Both the position numbers and the translations under genes were made by a program. From Alphaproteobacteria bacterium (lineage in GTDB: Bacteria > Pseudomonadota > Alphaproteobacteria > Micavibrionales > CSBR16-224), in the NCBI GenBank assembly GCA_006226225.1, contig SBHI01000014.1:1-11241 (forward strand): a stretch of 11,241 bases of DNA. The letters are read 5' to 3'. The notes below the pieces were generated by a model. It was not told where the DNA came from. It saw only the letters and a program-made list of their open reading frames with translations, and ran no database searches. Shown piece by piece: positions 1 to 6,098 of the stretch. Each line of letters opens with the position of its first letter. Within the stretch, counting starts at the first letter, position 1.

Positions 1-1232
1 GCGACCAGCGTGTTATAGGAGGTTTCCAGCTCCAGCCTGCTGGTGACATCTTCATAGGTGATAATCAAGCCGCCCATCGGATGCGGCACAACCGTCATCC
101 GCAGTGCCGTGCCGTCAGGTAGATACAGCATTTCCTCGTAAGGCTCCAGCAGCGAGGAAAACAGTTTCAGCCAGTGCTGGCGGTATTTCTTGAAATCCGC
201 CTGTTCCGGCAGTTTGCGGTTTTCACGGAAACGGTCGAGAATCTCCGTCAGTTTTGGCTTGGCATTCAGCCATTTCCCGTCCAAATCCCAGAGTTGTTCA
301 TAAGCGGTGTTATAAAATTGCAGCCGCATATCGCCGTCAAAAACCGCTGTGGCGGTGCGCAGCTGTTCCAGCACACCGTGATGTGTGGCGATATGGTGTT
401 TTAGCTGCGCCTCCATTTCTTCCAGTGCGGTGATGTCATAGGCATAGCCCGTCATGCCGCCGACCTCGGCGACCTCGACCAGCCGTCGTTGTCCGTCAAC
501 AATCAAATGCCGCTGTTCCGTTTGCGTATCGCTACCAGCAAGGGCACGCCGTGCCAGCGCGCGGCTGCCGCGTTCGCCTTTGTTGCCTTTCTTTCCGATA
601 ATCGTTGTCGGCAGCTCCTGCTGTTCGGCGACGATAGAGGCCGAAGCTTCACCCAGCACATCGGTATAGGTTTTGTTACACCATTCGATATCAAGATCAG
701 GATTACGCAGCCACAGAGGGAAGGGTAATGCATTTAGCACGTCACGCCATTTTTTCTCGCGGTTTTCGGTGGTTTTCAGAACCTCGGATACATCGGACAT
801 CTGCTCGGAATCCTGTGTGATATCCTGCAACCAGATGACATCGAAAACCTCATCACTTGCCATGCCGGGGATTTGTCCGCGTTTCCCGATCATGCGCAAG
901 GTGCGCCCACCACCCTTGCCTTCTTCCGGCAGGCGGGTTTCCAGTTGGAAGGGTTCACCGTATTCGGCAAGATGGGCGTAAAGCCCGTCCAGCGCGGCGG
1001 CATCGTCGGGGGTCAGGAATTCTTGCACATCCATAACGGTTTCGATGCTTGTCGCGCCGATCATACGGGCAAATCCGGGGGAAACGGCCTGTGTGCCGAT
1101 TTTGTTCCAACCGCAATATTCCCATGGAATGGCGCGCAAGAACATTTCCAGCCGCCGGTTTTCCCGCGCCAGTTTTTTCACCTTGGCGCGTCCGGGGACG
1201 ATGATATCCAGTATGGCGGATAAAACGGGCAT
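1..1232 (-). CDS. Multi-PAS sensor protein, DivL-like histidine kinase (3' end off the left edge)
   Basis: 410 codons are visible and the frame is still open at the left edge. Three PAS-like regions can be proposed: residues about 25-140 (after a short coiled segment), 160-270 and 285-400. The third is the most recognisable, with FYNTAYEQLWDLDG near 306-319, LPEQADFKKYRQHW at 341-354, LPDGTALRM at 371-379 and HPMGGLIITYEDVTSRLELE at 384-403; this pattern is typical of large alphaproteobacterial PAS kinases of the DivL type. The kinase core (H-box and ATPase) would follow at residue 410 and beyond and is not in the window, so kinase activity is inferred. No clear transmembrane helix or signal peptide is seen; residues 1-13 are only a short hydrophobic stretch. 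ATG at 1232 follows the upstream stop by 8 bases, so it is probably read from the same transcript as the fatty-acid gene. An AAGGA lies 13 bases before the ATG, which is rather far for a ribosome binding site. Confidence 0.75.
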   Translation of the reverse strand, partial: MPVLSAILDIIVPGRAKVKKLARENRRLEMFLRAIPWEYCGWNKIGTQAVSPGFARMIGATSIETVMDVQEFLTPDDAAALDGLYAHLAEYGEPFQLETRLPEEGKGGGRTLRMIGKRGQIPGMASDEVFDVIWLQDITQDSEQMSDVSEVLKTTENREKKWRDVLNALPFPLWLRNPDLDIEWCNKTYTDVLGEASASIVAEQQELPTTIIGKKGNKGERGSRALARRALAGSDTQTEQRHLIVDGQRRLVEVAEVGGMTGYAYDITALEEMEAQLKHHIATHHGVLEQLRTATAVFDGDMRLQFYNTAYEQLWDLDGKWLNAKPKLTEILDRFRENRKLPEQADFKKYRQHWLKLFSSLLEPYEEMLYLPDGTALRMTVVPHPMGGLIITYEDVTSRLELETSYNTLV

Positions 1233-1240
1233 ATTTGCGG

Positions 1241-3574
1241 TTAGTTCCTTAAGGCTTTCCCTGTTTTCAGCATGTGGTCAATACGGGCGCGGGTTTCAGG
1301 CGTCTTAACAAGGCGCATAAAGCCCTGCAGTTCCAGCGCCAGCAGGTCTTCCTCTGTGACGGTGTGGGTGACATCGCCGTCTTTACCGCCGCTAAGGACT
1401 TCCGTCAAGGCTTCGGATACGGTGACATCATGTGGCGTGGCACGTCCGGCTTGTGCCAGACCGTTTACCGCCATCATCAATGCCAGCTGTCCCGCAGGGC
1501 CGGGCAGGCGCAGCTCTTCTTCCTCCGGTGCGGTATAATCTTTCGCAAGCTCCAGCGCTCTTGCCTTGGCATTTGCCAGCAGGCGATCGCGGTTCATGGT
1601 GATGCCGTCCGTATCTTTCAGGAACAGCAGCTGTTTAGCCTCGGCGGCTGATTTTGCAACCTTGGCAAGGCCGATCGTTTCAAAAGCGGCGGCAATCGGC
1701 GGGACGGGGCCGCCCGCTTTACGCCTATGGTGGTGGCGTAGCAGCATCTCCTTACAACCACCCCAGCCGGGAATGATACCGACCCCGACTTCGACCAGGC
1801 CGCAATAGGTTTCCGCATAGGCTTCAATAGCATCGCAATGCAGTAGAATTTCGCAACCGCCGCCGAGCGCCAGACCTGCCGGTGCGCCGATAACAGGAAA
1901 AGATGCGAATTTCAAAGCGCGGTAGGCACGTTGTCCTTCCGTGATCAGGCTTTCAATAGCAGGCCAGTTGCCCTCGTCAACAACAGCCAGCGCCTTGGCA
2001 AGATTTGCACCAGCGGAAAAGTTGCTGCCCTCGTTATAGATGACCAGTGCTTTATAGCTTGTATCACTGCTGTCGATCTGTTCAATTGCGGCATGGATCA
2101 TCGCCATCACATCAAGATCCAGCGCGTTCATCTTGGCGGTAAATTCCAGACACAGTACATCATCACCGATATCCCACAAAGCGGCAGAGTCATTCTTATG
2201 CACAGGGTTGGATTTACGTTTGATATCTTCCAGCAGCAACACACCATCAGCTCTTTGAACAGGATGGTATTGATCATCTGTGCCGAAATAATGCAAGACG
2301 CCGTCTTTGACTTTATAGAAGTTTTTACCGTGCACATCTTTCAGCAAGGCGGGAATGTCGCGCTTTTCTTCTGCCAGCTTGTCGACCAGCCATTTTGTTC
2401 CCAAAGCATCCATCAGCTCGAACGGGCCTTTTGACCAGTTGTAGCCAAGTTTCATCGCCTGATCGACGGCGAAAATGTCATCGGCGATTTCCGGAACCAG
2501 ATCAGCAGCGTAACATAAAGTCTGGCTTAAAACCTGCCACGCATATTGTCCGGCCTTATCGGAACTGCTGACCAGACCGCGCAAGCCGTCCTTTTTAAAG
2601 GCGTCGAGAGCGGCGGGAGTAGCCTTCTCTGATGTTGCGTAATCGCCTGTTTTTAAGTTGATCGATTCCTTTACTTTCTTACCCCCCTCTTTATTGAGGC
2701 GGTAGAATCCTCCCTTGCCTTTACGTCCGGTATAGCCATCTGCAATCATTTTATCGACCAGGTCAAAATCACGGTGGATGGCGGCATAATTGTCCGTCGC
2801 CGGCAAGGTGGAGAGAAGTGATTTTGCCAGATGCGGCATCAGGTCAATTCCGACGAGATCCAGCAGACCGAAAATCCCCGTTTTCGGGATGCCGACGGGG
2901 CGGGACATGACGGCATCGGCCTCCTCAACGGAAATGCCGAGATTAAAGGCTTCGTTCATACCGGCCTGTAGCCAGAAGGCGCCGATGCGGTTGGCGATAA
3001 AACCGGGCGTGTCGTTACAGGGAACAATGCCCTTACCCAAAGCAGTATCGCAATAAGAGGCGATATATTGGGCCGTATTGGGATCGGTATCGCCAGAGGT
3101 AACAATCTCCAGCAGCCGCATATAGCGCGGCGGATTAAAGAAATGGGTGATCAAGAAGTGTTTTTTAAAGCTGTCCGAGCGCCCTTCGGTCAGAAGATGT
3201 AACGGGATGGAGGATGTGTTCGAAGAAATGACAGCAGCGGGTTTGCGGTATTCTTCGATCCTCTTATATAGTTTTTGTTTGATATCAAGATTTTCTAGAA
3301 CTGCCTCGACAATCCAGTCGCAATCGGCGATATCTTTTAAGTGATCCTCGGTATTTCCCGCACGAATGCGGCGGGCATTTTTCGGGTGCATCAGTGGCGC
3401 GGGGTCTGTTTTCAGCATTTTTTCAATAGCCGATTTGGCAAGAATATCGCGGTCGGCAGCGTCTTTCGGAACGATATCCAGCAGCAGCACGTCAGTGCCC
3501 GCATTGGCGATTTGTGCGGCGATACCGCTTCCCATGACACCCGCGCCGATAACTGCGACTTTTTTGATTTCCAT
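1241..3574 (-). CDS. FadN-type fused 3-hydroxyacyl-CoA dehydrogenase / enoyl-CoA hydratase
   Basis: A 777-residue bifunctional beta-oxidation enzyme: it hydrates trans-2-enoyl-CoA and oxidises the resulting 3-hydroxyacyl-CoA with NAD+. The dehydrogenase comes first. The Rossmann motif GAGVMGSGIA is at residues 10-19, SSNTSS at 117-122, and the catalytic pair aligns as His144 (HFFNPP) and Glu156 (LLEIV), with Asn147. The C-terminal dehydrogenase helical domain runs from about 185 to 420. The crotonase part starts near 468: oxyanion-hole segment NFSAGANL at 518-525, GGGCE at 571-575 and the second acid in GLVEVGVG at 592-599, so both catalytic glutamates (575 and 595) are kept 20 residues apart as in crotonase. 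The order dehydrogenase-then-hydratase is that of Bacillus FadN and the reverse of E. coli FadB/FadJ. Length fits FadN (about 790). The thiolase and acyl-CoA dehydrogenase partners are not adjacent. ATG at 3574 is preceded by AAGGGGAGA with 4 bases of spacing. Confidence 0.93.
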   Translation of the reverse strand: MEIKKVAVIGAGVMGSGIAAQIANAGTDVLLLDIVPKDAADRDILAKSAIEKMLKTDPAPLMHPKNARRIRAGNTEDHLKDIADCDWIVEAVLENLDIKQKLYKRIEEYRKPAAVISSNTSSIPLHLLTEGRSDSFKKHFLITHFFNPPRYMRLLEIVTSGDTDPNTAQYIASYCDTALGKGIVPCNDTPGFIANRIGAFWLQAGMNEAFNLGISVEEADAVMSRPVGIPKTGIFGLLDLVGIDLMPHLAKSLLSTLPATDNYAAIHRDFDLVDKMIADGYTGRKGKGGFYRLNKEGGKKVKESINLKTGDYATSEKATPAALDAFKKDGLRGLVSSSDKAGQYAWQVLSQTLCYAADLVPEIADDIFAVDQAMKLGYNWSKGPFELMDALGTKWLVDKLAEEKRDIPALLKDVHGKNFYKVKDGVLHYFGTDDQYHPVQRADGVLLLEDIKRKSNPVHKNDSAALWDIGDDVLCLEFTAKMNALDLDVMAMIHAAIEQIDSSDTSYKALVIYNEGSNFSAGANLAKALAVVDEGNWPAIESLITEGQRAYRALKFASFPVIGAPAGLALGGGCEILLHCDAIEAYAETYCGLVEVGVGIIPGWGGCKEMLLRHHHRRKAGGPVPPIAAAFETIGLAKVAKSAAEAKQLLFLKDTDGITMNRDRLLANAKARALELAKDYTAPEEEELRLPGPAGQLALMMAVNGLAQAGRATPHDVTVSEALTEVLSGGKDGDVTHTVTEEDLLALELQGFMRLVKTPETRARIDHMLKTGKALRN

Positions 3575-3614
3575 CTACTCTCCCCTTCAAAATCCGTGCT
3601 TTTACCGTCCTGAT

Positions 3615-3642
3615 AGAATATCACTCAGGCTCTTTATTTCAA
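3615..3642 (-). promoter_or_regulatory. Candidate sigma70-type promoter for the FadN-type gene
   Basis: Read on the minus strand, TTGAAA (3642-3637, 5 of 6 matches to the -35 consensus) is followed after 16 bases by TATTCT (3620-3615, 4 of 6 to the -10 consensus). Transcription would begin near 3608 and give a leader of about 34 bases containing the strong Shine-Dalgarno AAGGGGAGA. The -35 box overlaps that of the divergent dnaQ promoter. Called by eye only. Confidence 0.4.
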
Positions 3643-3661
3643 GTGCATAGCGGCGTATAGT
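3633..3661 (+). promoter_or_regulatory. Candidate promoter for dnaQ, giving a leaderless mRNA
   Basis: TATAGT (3656-3661, 5 of 6 to the -10 consensus) lies 17 bases after TTTATT (3633-3638, only 3 of 6 to the -35 consensus). The start ATG at 3668 is just 6 bases beyond the -10 box, where transcription itself should start. The bases before the ATG (GTATAGTATTTTT) contain no Shine-Dalgarno. Both facts point to leaderless translation, which is common in alphaproteobacteria such as Caulobacter. The weak -35 limits confidence. Confidence 0.4.
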
Positions 3662-3667
3662 ATTTTT

Positions 3668-4390
3668 ATGAGAGAAATCGTTCTAGATACGGAAACAACT
3701 GGTTTTGAACCGGCGGAGGGGCACCGTCTGGTTGAGATCGGCTGTGTTGAACTAATGCATCAAATTCCAACCGGCAATACTTATCATGTTTATATCAATC
3801 CTGAACGTGAGATGCCGGAGGAAGCCTACCGCGTTCACGGATTATCTGATGAGTTTTTGGCTGATAAGCCGGTTTTTGCTGATGTCGCTGACGCATTTCT
3901 GGAATTTATCGGCGATGCACCGCTCGTCATCCATAATGCGGCTTTTGATATGAATTTTCTGAATGCAGAACTCGGCTGGGCGAAAAAAACGCTGCTGCCG
4001 ATGGAGCAGGCGGTTGATACATTGATGATGGCACGGGAAAAATATCCGGGTGCGGCGGCAACGCTGGATGCCTTGTGCCGTCGCTTTGAAATTGATAACT
4101 CGAACCGGACATTGCACGGCGCGCTTCTGGATGCCGAGCTATTGGCGGAAGTGTATCTTGAATTGATGGGTGGGCGCCAGCACGGGTTGGGATTTTCCGG
4201 TACGGGTGATGTTCAGGACAGCGAGAAAGAAAATGACGGTTCTGTAGCAGGGTTGCAGCAGCGCCGTGAAGCGCGTGCTGCGCGTGACTTTCCAATTCCC
4301 GCAGCGGAATTGGAGGCACATCGGGAACTGGTCGAAAAGATTGAAAATGCGCTTTGGCGGCAAACCCCAAAAAATGCGGCGGAGGCCTAG
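3668..4390 (+). CDS. dnaQ: DNA polymerase III epsilon subunit (proofreading 3'-5' exonuclease)
   Basis: A 240-residue DEDDh exonuclease, near the usual epsilon length (about 230-245). The metal and catalytic residues are all visible: ExoI LDTETTG with Asp7 and Glu9, ExoII HNAAFDMNFL with Asp94, and ExoIII HGALLDAELL with His150 and Asp155. It removes misinserted nucleotides while bound to the alpha polymerase subunit in the replisome. Just after the nuclease domain, residues 171-176 read QHGLGF, which fits the QxxLxF hexapeptide by which epsilon binds the beta clamp (QTSMAF in E. coli, at the same relative place). The charged tail (about 180-240) is the expected alpha-binding region. Start chosen at the ATG at 3668, which places the catalytic DTE seven residues in, as in the family; there is no ribosome binding site before it. 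The gene diverges from the FadN-type gene and is followed after 8 bases by a small membrane protein gene. Confidence 0.94.
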   Translation: MREIVLDTETTGFEPAEGHRLVEIGCVELMHQIPTGNTYHVYINPEREMPEEAYRVHGLSDEFLADKPVFADVADAFLEFIGDAPLVIHNAAFDMNFLNAELGWAKKTLLPMEQAVDTLMMAREKYPGAAATLDALCRRFEIDNSNRTLHGALLDAELLAEVYLELMGGRQHGLGFSGTGDVQDSEKENDGSVAGLQQRREARAARDFPIPAAELEAHRELVEKIENALWRQTPKNAAEA

Positions 4391-4398
4391 AAAGAGAC

Positions 4399-4734
4399 AT
4401 GTTTTCAAGCGAAATCCTCAAAGCATGGGTTTGCCTGATTATGACGGGCATGTTGGCAGGTGTTATGGATCATATCTTTGGGCTTGATCACGGCATTACC
4501 GGCGTCATGCTGTATGTTAGCGTTTATGTTATTGGGGCGACAGGCCTACCTGTTTGGGAAGCGCCTGTAATGAGTTATGCGGAGTGGCCTGTTCCGAACA
4601 CGCTGGGCTGTATTCTTGGTATCGCTGTTTGGCTGCTGGTGTTTTACGGTATCGCTTATCTACATGCGCAGGATCGCGGTATACGAAGCATGCGGGATGA
4701 GCAGGAAAAGCGGATGAAAAATAAGAAAAAGTAA
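4399..4734 (+). CDS. Small three-helix membrane protein, function unknown
   Basis: 111 residues from the ATG at 4399. I do not recognise a family. Three hydrophobic stretches look like membrane helices: about 8-27, 33-50 and 68-89, with a proline-rich linker (PVWEAPVMSYAEWPVP, 51-66) and a strongly basic, lysine-rich cytoplasmic-looking tail (about 91-111, ending in KNKKK). The frame is open further upstream to an ATG at 4354, but that start would overlap the end of dnaQ and add a hydrophilic stretch (KKCGGGLERD) before the first helix; the 4399 start leaves an 8-base gap after dnaQ and has a weak AAAGAG just before it. It is likely co-transcribed with dnaQ. It converges on the HlyD-type gene with 15 bases between the stops and no clear terminator. 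Confidence 0.7.
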   Translation: MFSSEILKAWVCLIMTGMLAGVMDHIFGLDHGITGVMLYVSVYVIGATGLPVWEAPVMSYAEWPVPNTLGCILGIAVWLLVFYGIAYLHAQDRGIRSMRDEQEKRMKNKKK

Positions 4735-4749
4735 GTATTCTTTCCGTTA

Positions 4750-6090
4750 TCAACGCTCACGCAGGGCGGTACGGGAGGCTTTGATAAAGGGTTTCAGCAA
4801 ATAATCCATAATCGATTTTTTACCGGTGATAATATCAACGCTGGCGGTCATGCCGGGGATAATCTGGTGTTCCTTACCGTTATACAGCAGTGAGGTTTCA
4901 TTGGTGCGGACGCGGACGCGGTAAAAACTTTCGCCGCGTTCATCAACGATCGTATCAGCGCTGATATCGACAACCTCACCATCTAACCCCCCATAAATAG
5001 AGAAGTCATAGGCGGTGATCTTCACAACAGCTTTTTGCCCAGGATAAAGAAAAGCAATATCGGAGGGGCGCACCTGTGCCTCGATCAGCAGATTATCGCC
5101 CAGCGGCACGATTTCCAATATGGGGTCCCCGGGGCGCACAACGCCGCCGACCGTTGTGATTTTCATGTCTTTAACCGTGCCATGTACAGGGGAGCGGATT
5201 TCCGTGCGTTCCTCACGGTCGCGGAAAGTCGCCAGCGTTTCTTTTAAAGAAACCATTTCGGGACGGATACTGGCCAGCTCGCGCTGGGCGCGGGCGCGGA
5301 ACGTGTTTTTCTGCTCTTTGATTTTTTCTTCAGCCTCGCTGACAGCAGACTCGGAACGCGGCAGGGCCAAGCGTAACCCATTCAGCTCGGATTTCTGTTC
5401 GGCAAGCCGCCGTTCGATCTGGATAAGTTCGATTTGCGGCGCGGCACCGCGCGCGACGGCGGGTTTAATCATTTCCTGCTCTTCGCGCGTCAGGGCGACG
5501 ATACTATTCAAGTCGGAAATGCGTTTACGCAGCTCGGTGACTTCCTGACGGCGTTGCGACAATTGCTGCTCCAGAACATTGCTCTGGTTTGAAGATTCGC
5601 GCATATTTGCGTAATAGGCATCGGTCTCAGCGCGGACGGCATCCGGGGCCTCCTTTGTCAAAGCGTCGGAAAAATTCGGCTCTTCTCCTTCGGCTTCGGC
5701 TTTCAGGCGTTCCAAAGCCGCCAGCAGTGACAGGTAACGCTTCCGCTGTGAGGCATATTCCGATTTTGCCTGTACATTGCGCATGCGCAACAGGATTTGC
5801 TCCGCCTGCACGGTATCGCCCTCATGCACCAAAAATTCCTCGACAATACCGCCCTCTAGGCTTTGGATAACCTGCACCTGACTGGAGGGAATAATCTTTC
5901 CCTGTCCGCGCGTCACTTCCTCGAGTTCGGTAAAGGCCGCCCATAGCAGGGCAATCACAAAAAATGCGGCAATCGTGTAGAGCAGCAAATGCTCGCGGCG
6001 CGAAATGCCGTAAACCGACATTTCGTCATTATAATCGCGCGTGACATCCATCTGGCGCAGGTCTTGTGAATCATATTCGCGGCCGCTCAT
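4750..6090 (-). CDS. T1SS periplasmic adaptor (HlyD / LapC-type membrane fusion protein)
   Basis: 446 residues, the usual size for T1SS adaptors. A cytoplasmic N-terminus of about 33 residues is followed by one membrane helix (about 34-53) and then the first half of the lipoyl-like domain (62-105, with LEGGIVEEFLVHEGD). Residues about 107-295 are a long, heptad-rich coiled-coil hairpin that would contact the TolC-type channel. The second lipoyl half (297-330, RSPVHGTVKDM and GGVVRPGDPILEIVP) and a beta-barrel (about 334-425) follow. The C-terminus has the HlyD family signature region PGMTASVDIITGKKS. The protein links the inner-membrane ABC exporter to the outer-membrane channel. Its ATG lies 8 bases after the stop of the ABC gene, so the two are translated from one mRNA and probably coupled; only AAGGG at a long distance serves as ribosome binding site. 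The gene ends in tandem stops (TGA TAA). Confidence 0.93.
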   Translation of the reverse strand: MSGREYDSQDLRQMDVTRDYNDEMSVYGISRREHLLLYTIAAFFVIALLWAAFTELEEVTRGQGKIIPSSQVQVIQSLEGGIVEEFLVHEGDTVQAEQILLRMRNVQAKSEYASQRKRYLSLLAALERLKAEAEGEEPNFSDALTKEAPDAVRAETDAYYANMRESSNQSNVLEQQLSQRRQEVTELRKRISDLNSIVALTREEQEMIKPAVARGAAPQIELIQIERRLAEQKSELNGLRLALPRSESAVSEAEEKIKEQKNTFRARAQRELASIRPEMVSLKETLATFRDREERTEIRSPVHGTVKDMKITTVGGVVRPGDPILEIVPLGDNLLIEAQVRPSDIAFLYPGQKAVVKITAYDFSIYGGLDGEVVDISADTIVDERGESFYRVRVRTNETSLLYNGKEHQIIPGMTASVDIITGKKSIMDYLLKPFIKASRTALRER

Positions 6091-6098
6091 ATATCCCG

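Noticed and set aside
1931..2434. Open frame of 167 codons on the plus strand
   Set aside because: It lies entirely antisense to the FadN-type gene, which has all its catalytic motifs; its translation shows no recognisable family, ribosome binding site or neighbours.
3927..4451. Open frame of 174 codons on the minus strand
   Set aside because: It is antisense to the verified dnaQ exonuclease motifs and has a proline- and histidine-rich composition typical of shadow frames.
4715..4752. T-rich stretch after the HlyD-type stop (minus strand) as a terminator
   Set aside because: Only a 5-bp A/T stem can be drawn before the T-run, and the T-run is explained by the lysine codons at the end of the opposing gene.
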